This document shows positions 50,331-63,079 of a stretch of 64,000 bases of DNA, in pieces. The notes under the pieces were generated by a model. That model was given only the letters and a program-made list of their open reading frames with translations. It was not told the DNA's origin and did not search any database. The DNA comes from Bombus terrestris. Its lineage: Eukaryota; Arthropoda; Insecta; Hymenoptera; Apidae. Where the stretch lies: contig NC_063273.1 in the NCBI RefSeq assembly GCF_910591885.1, forward strand, positions 186,001 to 250,000, written 5' to 3'. Both the position numbers and the translations under genes were made by a program. Each line of letters starts with the position of its first letter. The first letter of the stretch is position 1.

Positions 50331-53260
50331 AACGGTGTCCCACGATGTCCACCGATGTCCAACGATGTCCAACGGTGTCCCACGATGTCCAACGGTGTCC
50401 AACGGTGTCCCACGTTGTCCCACGTTGTCCCACGTTGTCCCACGGTGTCCAACGATGTCCAACGGTGTCCCACGTTGTCCAACGGTGTCCCACGTTGTCC
50501 CACGTTGTCCCACGTTGTCCCACGTTGTCCCACGTTGTCCCACGATGTCCCACGTTGTCCCACGTTGTCCCACGTTGTCCCACGTTGTCCCACGTTGTCC
50601 CACGGTGTCCAACGATGTCCAACGGTGTCCAACGATGTCCAACGGTGTCCCACGATGTCCAACGATGTCCAACGATGTCCAACGGTGTCCAACGGTGTCC
50701 CACGTTGTCCCACGTTGTCCCACGTTGTCCCACGGTGTCCAACGATGTCCAACGATGTCCAACGGTGTCCCACGTTGTCCCACGTTGTTCCATGGTTTCC
50801 CACGTTGTCCCACGTTGTCCCACGTTGTCCCACGTTGTCCCACGTTGTCCCACGGTGTCCAACGATGTCCAACGGTGTCCAACGGTGTCCCACGGTGTCC
50901 AACGGTGTCCCACGTTGTCCCACGTTGTCCCACGTTGTCCCACGTTGTCCCACGTTGTCCAACGGTGTCCCACGGTGTCCAACGGTGTCCCACGTTGTCC
51001 CACGTTGTCCCACGTTGTCCCACGTTGTCCCACGTTGTCCCACGTTGTCCCACGTTGTCCCACGGTGTCCAACGGTGTCCAACGATGTCCAACGATGTCC
51101 AACGGTGTCCCACGATGTCCACCGATGTCCAACGGTGTCCAACGGTGTCCAACGGTGTCCAACGGTGTCCAACGATGTCCAACGATGTCCAACGATGTCC
51201 AACGGTGTCCAACGGTGTCCAACGATGTCCAACGGTGTCCCACGATGTCCAACGATGTCCAACGATGTCCAACGGTGTCCCACGTTGTCCCACGTTGTCC
51301 CACGTTGTCCCACGGTGTCCAACGATGTCCAACGGTGTCCCACGTTGTCCCACGTTGTCCCACGTTGTCCCACGTTGTCCCACGTTGTTCCATGGTTTCC
51401 CACGTTGTCCCACGTTGTCCCACGTTGTCCCACGGTGTCCAACGATGTCCATCGGTGTCCCACGTTGTCCCACGTTGTCCCACGTTGTCCCACGTTGTCC
51501 CACGATGTCCCACGTTGTCCCACGTTGTCCCACGTTGTCCCACGTTGTCCCACGTTGTCCCACGTTGTCCCACGTTGTCCCACGTTGTCCCACGGTGTCC
51601 AACGATGTCCAACGGTGTCCAACGATGTCCAACGGTGTCCCACGATGTCCAACGATGTCCAACGATGTCCAACGGTGTCCAACGGTGTCCCACGTTGTCC
51701 CACGTTGTCCCACGTTGTCCCACGGTGTCCAACGATGTCCAACGGTGTCCCACGTTGTCCAACGGTGTCCCACGTTGTCCCACGTTGTCCCACGTTGTCC
51801 CACGTTGTCCCACGTTGTCCCACGTTGTCCCACGTTGTCCCACGTTGTCCCACGTTGTCCCACGTTGTCCCACGTTGTCCCACGTTGTCCCACGTTGTCC
51901 CACGGTGTCCAACGATGTCCAACGGTGTCTAACGGTGTCCCACGGTGTCCAACGGTGTCCCACGTTGTCCCACGTTGTCCCACGTTGTCCCACGTTGTCC
52001 CACGTTGTCCCACGTTGTCCCACGTTGTCCAACGATGTCCAACGGTGTCCCACGTTGTCCCACGTTGTCCCACGTTGTCCCACGTTGTCCCACGTTGTTC
52101 CATGGTTTCCCACGTTGTCCCACGTTGTCCCACGTTGTCCCACGGTGTCCAACGATGTCCAACGGTGTCCAACGGTGTCCAACGGTGTCCAACGATGTCC
52201 AACGATGTCCAACGATGTCCAACGGTGTCCAACGATGTCCAACGATGTCCAACGGTGTCCCACGATGTCCAACGATGTCCCACGGTGTCCAACGGTGTCC
52301 AACGATGTCCAACGGTGTCCAACGGTGTCCCACGATGTCCACCGATGTCCAACGATGTCCAACGGTGTCCCACGTTGTCCAACGGTGTCCCACGTTGTCC
52401 CACGTTGTCCCACGTTGTCCCACGTTGTCCCACGTTGTCCCACGATGTCCCACGTTGTCCCACGTTGTCCCACGTTGTCCCACGTTGTCCCACGTTGTCC
52501 CACGTTGTCCCACGTTGTCCCACGGTGTCCAACGATGTCCAACGGTGTCCAACGGTGTCCAACGGTGTCCAACGGTGTCCCACGTTGTCCCACGTTGTCC
52601 CACGTTGTCCCACGTTGTCCCACGGTGTCCAACGATGTCCAACGGTGTCCAACGGTGTCCAACGGTGTCCAACGGTGTCCCACGTTGTCCCACGTTGTCC
52701 CACGTTGTCCCACGTTGTCCCACGTTGTCCCACGATGTCCCACGTTGTCCCACGTTGTCCCACGTTGTCCCACGTTGTCCCACGTGGTCCCACGTTGTCC
52801 CACGTTGTCCCACGGTGTCCAACGATGTCCAACGGTGTCCAGCGATGTCCAACGGTGTCCAGCGATGTCCAACGGTGTCCCACGTTGTCCCACGTTTTCC
52901 CACGTTGTCCCACGTTGTCCCACGGTGTCCAACGATGTCCAACGATGTCCAACGGTGTCCCACGTTGTCCCACGTTGTTCCATGGTTTCCCACGTTGTCC
53001 CACGTTGTCCCACGTTGTCCCACGATGTCCCACGTTGTCCCACGTTGTCCCACGTTGTCCCACGTTGTCCCACGTTGTCCAACGGTGTCCAGCGATGTCC
53101 AACGGTGTCCCACGTTGTCCCACGTTTTCCCACGTTGTCCCACGTTGTCCCACGGTGTCCAACGATGTCCAACGATGTCCAACGGTGTCCCACGTTGTCC
53201 CACGTTGTTCCATGGTTTCCCACGTTGTCCCACGTTGTCCCACGGTGTCCAACGATGTCC
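50330..53260. repeat. 2.9-kb block, copy 2
   Basis: Collinear with 47,050-49,990. Its right part (from about 52.6 kb) also begins the second copy of the long block at 38.2 kb, so the 49.3-50.0 kb segment is a third relative of 38.2-38.9 kb. Confidence 0.9.
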
Positions 53261-56200
53261 AACGGTGTCCAACGGTGTCCCACGTTGTCCCACGTTGTCC
53301 CACGTTGTCCCACGTTGTCCCACGTTGTCCCACGTTGTCCCACGATCTCCCACGTTGTCCCACGTTGTCCCACGTTGTCCCACGTTGTCCCACGTTGTTC
53401 CACGTTGTCCCACGTGGTCCCACGTTGTCCCACGTTGTCCCACGGTGTCCAACGATGTCCAACGGTGTCCCACGTTGTCCAACGGTGTCCCACGTTGTCC
53501 CACGTTGTCCCACGTTGTCCCACGTTGTCCCACGATGTCCCAAGTTGTCCCACGTTGTCCCACGTTGTCCCACGTTGTCCCACGGTGTCCAACGATGTCC
53601 AACGGTGTCCAGCGATGTCCAACGGTGTCCCACGTTGTCCCACGTTTTCCCACGTTGTCCCACGTTGTCCCACGGTGTCCAACGATGTCCAACGATGTCC
53701 AACGGTGTCCCACGTTGTCCCACGTTGTTCCATGGTTTCCCACGTTGTCCCACGTTGTCCCACGTTGTCCCACGGTGTCCAACGATGTCCAACGGTGTCC
53801 AACGGTGTCCAACGGTGTCCAACGGTGTCCCACGTTGTCCCACGTTGTCCCACGTTGTCCCACGTTGTCCCACGTTGTCCCACGATGTCCCACGTTGTCC
53901 CACGTTGTCCCACGTTGTCCCACGTTGTCCCACGTGGTCCCACGTTGTCCCACGTTGTCCCACGGTGTCCAACGATGTCCAACGGTGTCCAGCGATGTCC
54001 AACGGTGTCCAGCGATGTCCAACGGTGTCCCACGTTGTCCCACGTTTTCCCACGTTGTCCCACGTTGTCCCACGGTGTCCAACGATGTCCAACGGTGTCC
54101 AACGATGTCCAACGGTGTCCCACGTTGTCCCACGTTGTCCCACGTTGTCCCACGTTGTCCCACGTTGTCCCACGATGTCCCAAGTTGTCCCACGTTGTCC
54201 CACGTTGTCCCACGTTGTCCCACGGTGTCCAACGATGTCCAACGGTGTCCAGCGATGTCCAACGGTGTCCCACGTTGTCCCACGTTTTCCCACGTTGTCC
54301 CACGTTGTCCCACGGTGTCCAACGATGTCCAACGATGTCCAACGGTGTCCCACGTTGTCCCACGTTGTTCCATGGTTTCCCACGTTGTCCCACGTTGTCC
54401 CACGTTGTCCCACGGTGTCCAACGATGTCCAACGGTGTCCAACGGTGTCCAACGGTGTCCAACGGTGTCCCACGTTGTCCCACGTTGTCCCACGTTGTCC
54501 CACGTTGTCCCACGTTGTCCCACGATGTCCCACGTTGTCCCACGTTGTCCCACGTTGTCCCACGTTGTCCCACGTGGTCCCACGTTGTCCCACGTTGTCC
54601 CACGGTGTCCAACGATGTCCAACGGTGTCCAACGATGTCCAACGGTGTCCAGCGATGTCCAACGGTGTCCCACGTTGTCCCACGTTTTCCCACGTTGTCC
54701 CACGTTGTCCCACGGTGTCCAACGATGTCCAACGATGTCCAACGGTGTCCCACGTTGTCCCACGTTGTTCCATGGTTTCCCACGTTGTCCCACGTTGTCC
54801 CACGTTGTCCCACGATGTCCCACGTTGTCCCACGTTGTTCCATGGTTTCCCACGTTGTCCCACGTTGTCCCACGTTGTCCCACGGTGTCCAACGATGTCC
54901 AACGGTGTCCAACGGTGTCCAACGGTGTCCAACGGTGTCCCACGTTGTCCCACGTTGTCCCACGTTGTCCCACGATGTCCCACGTTGTCCCACGTTGTTC
55001 CATGGTTTCCCACGTTGTCCCACGTTGTCCCACGTTGTCCCACGGTGTCCAACGATGTCCAACGGTGTCCAACGGTGTCCAACGGTGTCCAACGGTGTCC
55101 CACGTTGTCCCACGTTGTCCCACGTTGTCCCACGTTGTCCCACGTTTTCCCACGATGTCCCACGTTGTCCCACGTTGTCCCACGTTGTCCCACGTTGTCC
55201 CACGTGGTCCCACGTTGTCCCACGTTGTCCCACGGTGTCCAACGGTGTCCAACGATGTCCCACGTTGTCCCACGTTGTCCCACGTTGTCCCACGTTGTCC
55301 CACGATGTCCCACGTTGTCCCACGTTGTCCCACGTTGTCCCACGTTGTCCCACGTTGTCCCACGTTGTCCCACGTTGTCCCACGTTGTCCCACGTTGTCC
55401 CACGTTGTCCCACGTTGTCCCACGGTGTCCAACGATGTCCAACGGTGTCCAGCGATGTCCAACGGTGTCCCACGTTGTCCCACGTTTTCCCACGTTGTCC
55501 CACGTTGTCCCACGGTGTCCAACGATGTCCAACGATGTACAACGGTGTCCCACGTTGTCCCACGTTGTTCCATGGTTTCCCACGTTGTCCCACGTTGTCC
55601 CACGTTGTCCCACGGTGTCCAACGATGTCCAACGGTGTCCAACGGTGTCCAACGGTGTCCCACGTTGTCCCACGTTGTCCCACGTTGTCCCACGTTGTCC
55701 CACGTTGTCCCACGATGTCCCACGTTGTCCCACGTTGTCCCACGTTGTCCCACGTTGTCCCACGTGGTCCCACGTTGTCCCACGTTGTCCCACGGTGTCC
55801 AACGATGTCCAACGGTGTCCCACGTTGTCCAACGGTGTCCCACGTTGTCCCACGTTGTCCCACGTTGTCCCACGTTGTCCCACGATGTCCCACGTTGTCC
55901 CACGTTGTCCCACGTTGTCCCACGTTGTCCCACGTTGTCCCACGTTGTCCCACGTTGTCCCACGTTGTCCCACGTTGTCCCACGTTGTCCCACGTTGTCC
56001 CACGTTGTCCCACGTTGTCCCACGTTGTCCCACGTTGTCCCACGTTGTCCCACGTTGTCCCACGGTGTCCAACGGTGTCCAACGATGTCCCACGTTGTCC
56101 CACGTTGTCCCACGTTGTCCCACGTTGTCCCACGATGTCCCACGTTGTCCCACGTTGTCCCACGTTGTCCCACGTTGTCCCACGTTGTCCCACGTTGTCC

Positions 56201-56900
56201 CACGTTGTCCCACGTTGTCCCACGTTGTCCCACGTTGTCCCACGTTGTCCCACGTTGTCCCACGGTGTCCAACGATGTCCAACGGTGTCCAGCGATGTCC
56301 AACGGTGTCCCACGTTGTCCCACGTTTTCGCACGTTGTCCCACGTTGTCCCACGTTGTCCCACGTTGTCCCACGTTGTCCCACGTTGTCCCACGTTGTCC
56401 CACGTTGTCCCACGGTGTCCAACGATGTCCAACGGTGTCCAGCGATGTCCAACGGTGTCCCACGTTGTCCCACGTTTTCCCACGTTGTCCCACGTTGTCC
56501 CACGGTGTCCAAAGATGTCCAACGATGTCCAACGGTGTCCCACGTTGTCCCACGTTGTTCCATGGTTTCCCACGTTGTCCCACGTTGTCCCACGTTGTCC
56601 CACGGTGTCCAACGGTGTCCAACGGTGTCCAACGGTGTCCAACGGTGTCCCACGTTGTCCCACGTTGTCCCACGTTGTCCCACGTTGTCCCACGTTGTCC
56701 CACGTTGTCCCACGTTGTCCCACGATGTCCCACGTTGTCCCACGTTGTCCCACGTTGTCCCACGTTGTCCCACGTTGTCCCACGTTGTCCCACGTTGTCC
56801 CACGTTGTCCCACGTTGTCCCACGTTGTCCCACGTTGTCCCACGTTGTCCCACGTTGTCCCACGTTGTCCCACGTTGTCCCACGTTGTCCCACGTTGTCC
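52600..56900. repeat. long block repeated from 38.2-42.8 kb, copy 2
   Basis: See offsets in the 38.2-kb entry. Private to this copy are a 640-base internal tandem duplication at 53.5-54.7 kb, a type 8 unit at 53,390 not followed by type 9, a unit CCACGTTTTCG-type change (G at 56,330), and CAACGATGTA at about 55,530. It ends in the type 1 run that leads to 56.9 kb. Confidence 0.78.
53540..54710. repeat. 640-base tandem duplication
   Basis: CCAAGTTGTC at 53,540 and 54,180, type 6 at 53,610 and 54,250, the dyad at 53,730 and 54,370 and type 11 at 53,930 and 54,570 all sit 640 bases apart. The copies differ by a type 6 to type 3 change at about 54,630. The 39-kb relative has only one copy here. 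Confidence 0.88.
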
Positions 56901-57039
56901 CACGTTTTCCCACGTTGTCCCACGTTGTCCAACGATGTCCAACGGTGTCCCACGTTGTCCCACGTTGTCCCACGTTGTCCCACGTTGTCCCACGTTGTCC
57001 CACGTTGTCCAACGATGTCCAACGGTGTCCCACGTTGTC

Positions 57040-58150
57040 CCACGTTGTTCCATGGTTTCCCACGTTGTCCCACGTTGTCCCACGTTGTCCCACGGTGTCC
57101 AACGGTGTCCAACGGTGTCCAACGGTGTCCAACGATGTCCCACGTTGTCCCACGTTGTCCCACGTTGTCCCACGGTGTCCAACGATGTCCAACGGTGTCC
57201 CACGTTGTCCCACGTTGTCCCACGTTGTCCCACGTTGTCCCACGTTGTTCCATGGTTTCCCACGTTGTCCCACGTTGTCCCACGTTGTCCCACGGTGTCC
57301 AACGATGTCCAACGGTGTCCAACGGTGTCCCACGGTGTCCAACGTTGTCCCACGTTGTCCCACGTTGTCCCACGTTGTCCCACGTTGTCCCACGTTGTCC
57401 AACGGTGTCCCACGGTGTCCAACGGTGTCCCACGTTGTCCCACGTTGTCCCACGTTGTCCCACGTTGTCCCACGTTGTCCCACGTTGTCCCACGTTGTCC
57501 CACGTTGTCCCACGTTGTCCCACGTTGTCCCACGTTGTCCAACGGTGTCCCACGGTGTCCAACGGTGTCCCACGTTGTCCCACGTTGTCCCACGTTGTCC
57601 CACGGTGTCCAACGATGTCCAACGGTGTCCCACGTTGTCCCACGTTGTCCCACGTTGTCCCACGTTGTCCCACGTTGTTCCATGGTTTCCCACGTTGTCC
57701 CACGTTGTCCCACGTTGTCCCACGGTGTCCAACGATGTCCAACGGTGTCCAACGGTGTCCCACGGTGTCCAACGGTGTCCCACGTTGTCCCACGTTGTCC
57801 CACGTTGTCCCACGTTGTCCCACGTTGTCCAACGGTGTCCCACGGTGTCCAACGGTGTCCCACGTTGTCCCACGTTGTCCCACGTTGTCCCACGTTGTCC
57901 CACGTTGTCCCACGTTGTCCCACGTTTTCCCACGGTGTCCAACGGTGTCCAACGATGTCCAACGGTGTCCAACGGTGTCCCACGATGTCCACCGATGTCC
58001 AACGGTGTCCAACGGTGTCCAACGGTGTCCAACGGTGTCCAACGATGTCCAACGATGTCCAACGATGTCCAACGGTGTCCGACGATGTCCAACGATGTCC
58101 AACGGTGTCCCACGATGTCCAACGATGTCCAACGATGTCCAACGGTGTCC
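57040..58150. repeat. block paired with 61.83-62.93 kb, copy 1
   Basis: Dyads at 57,050, 57,250 and 57,680, type 7 at 57,920 and the rare GACGATGTC (58,081) match 61,840, 62,040, 62,460, 62,700 and 62,861 at offsets of 4,790 then 4,780. The spacing of the three dyads (200 then about 420 bases) is the same as at 27,041, 27,241 and 27,661, so this is the same family as the 17.5 and 26.3 kb blocks. This copy lacks the type 12 unit found at the end of the others. Confidence 0.85.
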
Positions 58151-59450
58151 AACGGTGTCCCACGTTGTCCCACGTTGTCCCACGTTGTCCCACGGTGTCC
58201 CACGATGTCCCACGTTGTCCCACGTTGTCCCACGTTGTCCCACGTTGTCCCACGTTGTCCCACGTTGTCCCACGTTGTCCCACGGTGTCCAACGGTGTCC
58301 AACGGTGTCCCACGGTGTCCAACGGTGTCCAACGTTGTCCCACGTTGTCCCACGTTGTCCCACGTTGTCCCACGTTGTCCAACGATGTCCAACGGTGTCC
58401 CACGTTGTCCCACGTTGTCCCACGTTGTCCCACGTTGTCCCACGTTGTTCCATGGTTTCCCACGTTGTCCCACGTTGTCCCACGTTGTCCCACGGTGTCC
58501 AACGATGTCCAACGGTGTCCAACGGTGTCCAACGGTGTCCAACGATGTCCAACGATGTCCAACGATGTCCAACGGTGTCCAACGATGTCCAACGATGTCC
58601 AACGGTGTCCCACGATGTCCAACGATGTCCCACGGTGTCCAACGGTGTCCAACGATGTCCAACGGTGTCCAACGGTGTCCCACGATGTCCACCGATGTCC
58701 AACGATGTCCAACGGTGTCCCACGTTGTCCAACGGTGTCCCACGTTGTCCCACGTTGTCCCACGTTGTCCCACGTTGTCCCACGTTGTCCCACGATGTCC
58801 CACGTTGTCCCACGTTGTCCCACGTTGTCCCACGTTGTCCCACGTTGTTCCATGGTTTCCCACGTTGTCCCACGTTGTCCCACGTTGTCCCACGGTGTCC
58901 AACGATGTCCAACGGTGTCCAACGGTGTCCAACGGTGTCCAACGATGTCCAACGATGTCCAACGATGTCCAACGGTGTCCAACGATGTCCAACGATGTCC
59001 AACGGTGTCCCACGATGTCCAACGATGTCCCACGGTGTCCAACGGTGTCCAACGATGTCCAACGGTGTCCAACGGTGTCCAACGATGTCCAACGGTGTCC
59101 CACGATGTCCAACGATGTCCAACGATGTCCAACGGTGTCCCACGTTGTCCCACGTTGTCCCACGTTGTCCCACGGTGTCCAACGATGTCCAACGGTGTCC
59201 CACGTTGTCCCACGTTGTCCCACGTTGTCCCACGTTGTCCCACGTTGTTCCATGGTTTCCCACGTTGTCCCACGTTGTCCCACGTTGTCCCACGATGTCC
59301 AACGGTGTCCAACGATGTCCAACGATGTCCAACGATGTCCAACGGTGTCCAACGGTGTCCAACGGTGTCCAACGATGTCCAACGATGTCCAACGATGTCC
59401 AACGGTGTCCAACGATGTCCAACGATGTCCAACGGTGTCCCACGATGTCC
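58151..59450. repeat. conserved-word segment with dyads at 58,450, 58,850 and 59,250
   Basis: The three dyads are exactly 400 bases apart. The first leads a full copy of conserved word 1 ending in type 10 (58,690). The second leads a version in which the end is replaced by types 3, 4 and 5. The third leads directly into type 3 and 4 units. It reads as a local triplication with erosion to the right. Confidence 0.7.
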
Positions 59451-59459
59451 AACGATGTC

Positions 59460-60950
59460 CCACGGTGTCCAACGGTGTCCAACGATGTCCAACGATGTCC
59501 AACGGTGTCCCACGATGTCCAACGATGTCCCACGGTGTCCAACGGTGTCCAACGATGTCCAACGGTGTCCAACGGTGTCCAACGATGTCCAACGGTGTCC
59601 CACGATGTCCAACGATGTCCAACGATGTCCAACGGTGTCCCACGTTGTCCCACGTTGTCCCACGTTGTCCCACGTTGTCCCACGTTGTCCCACGGTGTCC
59701 AACGATGTCCAACGGTGTCCAGCGATGTCCAACGGTGTCCCACGTTGTCCCACGTTTTCCCACGTTGTCCCACGTTGTCCCACGGTGTCCAAAGATGTCC
59801 AACGATGTCCAACGGTGTCCCACGTTGTCCCACGTTGTTCCATGGTTTCCCACGTTGTCCCACGTTGTCCCACGTTGTCCCACGGTGTCCAACGGTGTCC
59901 AACGGTGTCCAACGGTGTCCAACGGTGTCCCACGGTGTCCCACGTTGTCCCACGTTGTCCCACGTTGTCCCACGTTGTCCCACGTTGTCCCACGTTGTCC
60001 CACGATGTCCCACGTTGTCCCACGTTGTCCCACGTTGTCCCACGTTGTCCCACGTTGTCCCACGTTGTCCCACGTTGTCCCACGTTGTCCCACGTTGTCC
60101 CACGTTGTCCCACGTTGTCCCACGTTGTCCCACGTTGTCCCACGTTGTCCCACGTTGTCCCACGTTGTCCCACGTTGTCCCACGTTGTCCCACGTTGTCC
60201 CACGTTGTCCAACGATGTCCAACGGTGTCCCACGTTGTCCCACGTTGTCCCACGTTGTCCCACGTTGTCCCACGTTGTCCCACGTTGTCCAACGATGTCC
60301 AACGGTGTCCCACGTTGTCCCACGTTGTTCCATGGTTTCCCACGTTGTCCCACGTTGTCCCACGTTGTCCCACGGTGTCCAACGGTGTCCAACGGTGTCC
60401 AACGGTGTCCAACGATGTCCCACGTTGTCCCACGTTGTCCCACGTTGTCCCACGGTGTCCAACGATGTCCAACGGTGTCCCACGTTGTCCCACGTTGTCC
60501 CACGTTGTCCCACGTTGTCCCACGTTGTTCCATGGTTTCCCACGTTGTCCCACGTTGTCCCACGTTGTCCCACGGTGTCCAACGATGTCCAACGGTGTCC
60601 AACGGTGTCCCACGGTGTCCAACGGTGTCCCACGTTGTCCCACGTTGTCCCACGTTGTCCCACGTTGTCCCACGTTGTCCAACGGTGTCCCACGGTGTCC
60701 AACGGTGTCCCACGTTGTCCCACGTTGTCCCACGTTGTCCCACGTTGTCCCACGTTGTCCCACGTTGTCCCACGTTGTCCCACGTTGTCCCACGTTGTCC
60801 CACGTTGTCCCACGTTGTCCCACGTTGTCCCACGTTGTCCCACGTTGTCCCACGTTGTCCCACGTTGTCCCACGTTGTCCAACGGTGTCCCACGGTGTCC
60901 AACGGTGTCCCACGTTGTCCCACGTTGTCCCACGGTGTCCCACGATGTCC
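59460..60950. repeat. 1.5-kb tandem duplication, copy 1
   Basis: The segment is repeated directly at 60,960 with offset 1,500 and then 1,510 after one extra type 1 unit. CAAAGATGTC at 59,790/61,290 and dyads at 59,850, 60,330 and 60,530 against 61,340, 61,840 and 62,040 line up (the first pair at about 1,490-1,500). A type 2 unit at 59,930 is private to this copy. Confidence 0.88.
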
Positions 60951-60959
60951 AACGATGTC

Positions 60960-62430
60960 CCACGGTGTCCAACGGTGTCCAACGATGTCCAACGATGTCC
61001 AACGGTGTCCCACGATGTCCAACGATGTCCCACGGTGTCCAACGGTGTCCAACGATGTCCAACGGTGTCCAACGGTGTCCAACGATGTCCAACGGTGTCC
61101 CACGATGTCCAACGATGTCCAACGATGTCCAACGGTGTCCCACGTTGTCCCACGTTGTCCCACGTTGTCCCACGTTGTCCCACGTTGTCCCACGGTGTCC
61201 AACGATGTCCAACGGTGTCCAGCGATGTCCAACGGTGTCCCACGTTGTCCCACGTTTTCCCACGTTGTCCCACGTTGTCCCACGGTGTCCAAAGATGTCC
61301 AACGATGTCCAACGGTGTCCCACGTTGTCCCACGTTGTTCCATGGTTTCCCACGTTGTCCCACGTTGTCCCACGTTGTCCCACGGTGTCCAACGGTGTCC
61401 AACGGTGTCCAACGGTGTCCAACGGTGTCCCACGTTGTCCCACGTTGTCCCACGTTGTCCCACGTTGTCCCACGTTGTCCCACGTTGTCCCACGTTGTCC
61501 CACGATGTCCCACGTTGTCCCACGTTGTCCCACGTTGTCCCACGTTGTCCCACGTTGTCCCACGTTGTCCCACGTTGTCCCACGTTGTCCCACGTTGTCC
61601 CACGTTGTCCCACGTTGTCCCACGTTGTCCCACGTTGTCCCACGTTGTCCCACGTTGTCCCACGTTGTCCCACGTTGTCCCACGTTGTCCCACGTTGTCC
61701 CACGTTGTCCCACGTTGTCCAACGATGTCCAACGGTGTCCCACGTTGTCCCACGTTGTCCCACGTTGTCCCACGTTGTCCCACGTTGTCCCACGTTGTCC
61801 AACGATGTCCAACGGTGTCCCACGTTGTCCCACGTTGTTCCATGGTTTCCCACGTTGTCCCACGTTGTCCCACGTTGTCCCACGGTGTCCAACGGTGTCC
61901 AACGGTGTCCAACGGTGTCCAACGATGTCCGACGTTGTCCCACGTTGTCCCACGTTGTCCCACGGTGTCCAACGATGTCCAACGGTGTCCCACGTTGTCC
62001 CACGTTGTCCCACGTTGTCCCACGTTGTCCCACGTTGTTCCATGGTTTCCCACGTTGTCCCACGTTGTCCCACGTTGTCCCACGGTGTCCAACGATGTCC
62101 AACGGTGTCCAACGGTGTCCCACGGTGTCCAACGGTGTCCCACGTTGTCCCACGTTGTCCCACGTTGTCCCACGTTGTCCCACGTTGTCCAACGGTGTCC
62201 CACGGTGTCCAACGGTGTCCCACGTTGTCCCACGTTGTCCCACGTTGTCCCACGTTGTCCCACGTTGTCCCACGTTGTCCCACGTTGTCCCACGTTGTCC
62301 CACGTTGTCCCACGTTGTCCCACGGTGTCCCACGGTGTCCAACGGTGTCCCACGTTGTCCCACGTTGTCCCACGTTGTCCCACGGTGTCCAACGATGTCC
62401 AACGGTGTCCCACGTTGTCCCACGTTGTCC
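60960..62430. repeat. 1.5-kb tandem duplication, copy 2
   Basis: Collinear with 59,460-60,950. Its right half overlaps the 57-kb family block. It has CGACGTTGTC at 61,930 and a run of 21 type 1 units (61,511-61,720), the longest uninterrupted run found by eye. Confidence 0.87.
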
Positions 62431-63070
62431 CACGTTGTCCCACGTTGTCCCACGTTGTTCCATGGTTTCCCACGTTGTCCCACGTTGTCCCACGTTGTCC
62501 CACGGTGTCCAACGATGTCCAACGGTGTCCAACGGTGTCCCACGGTGTCCAACGGTGTCCCACGTTGTCCCACGTTGTCCCACGTTGTCCCACGTTGTCC
62601 CACGTTGTCCAACGGTGTCCCACGGTGTCCAACGGTGTCCCACGTTGTCCCACGTTGTCCCACGTTGTCCCACGTTGTCCCACGTTGTCCCACGTTGTCC
62701 CACGTTTTCCCACGGTGTCCAACGGTGTCCAACGATGTCCAACGGTGTCCAACGGTGTCCCACGATGTCCAACGATGTCCAACGGTGTCCAACGGTGTCC
62801 AACGGTGTCCAACGGTGTCCAACGATGTCCAACGATGTCCAACGATGTCCAACGGTGTCCGACGATGTCCAACGATGTCCAACGGTGTCCCACGATGTCC
62901 AACGATGTCCAACGATGTCCAACGGTGTCCAACGGTGTCCCACGTTGTCCCACGTTGTCCCACGTTGTCCCACGTTGTCCCACGATGTCCCACGTTGTCC
63001 CACGTTGTCCCACGTTGTCCCACGTTGTCCCACGTTGTCCCACGTTGTCCCACGTTGTCCCACGGTGTCC
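61830..63070. repeat. block of the 57-kb / 27-kb family ending at a type 12 unit
   Basis: Three dyads spaced 200 and 420 bases, type 7 at 62,700, and type 12 at 63,080 repeat the order at 27,041-28,241 almost unit for unit. Type 10 is replaced by type 3 at about 62,770. Confidence 0.82.
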
Positions 63071-63079
63071 AACGGTGTC

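Larger units (their letters stand above)
3421..58150. repeat. conserved word 2: type 2-led module of about 22 units, many copies
   Basis: The order is: 2; 4; 3; two of type 4; 5; 10; four of type 4; three of type 3; 4; two of type 3; 4; 5; two of type 3; 4. Good copies begin at 3421, 4531, 5741, 19001, 27911, 34741, about 43,990 and 57,930. Copies with one or two unit losses begin at 20891, 22811 and 29901. It often follows a run of seven type 1 units or a type 7 unit. Confidence 0.82.
3941..58700. repeat. conserved word 1: dyad-led 25-unit module, at least 12 copies
   Basis: From a type 9 unit, the same order of 25 units follows and ends in type 10 exactly 240 bases later. The order is: 9; three of type 1; 2; 3; three of type 4; three of type 3; 4; two of type 3; 4; 5; 3; 2; 4; 3; two of type 4; 5; 10. 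Copies start at 3941, 7401 (one unit changed), 11391, 14061, 19501, 33461, 34161, 35741, 48820, 50110, 52100 and 58450. Two more, at 20121 and 22061, carry two extra type 4 units. Confidence 0.85.

Noticed and set aside
44358..63053. A 6,231-residue - strand Trp/Gly-rich repeat protein
   Set aside because: Same artefact on the other strand; it ends at type 12 units, which bring in TAG by a single-base variant, not at a gene boundary.
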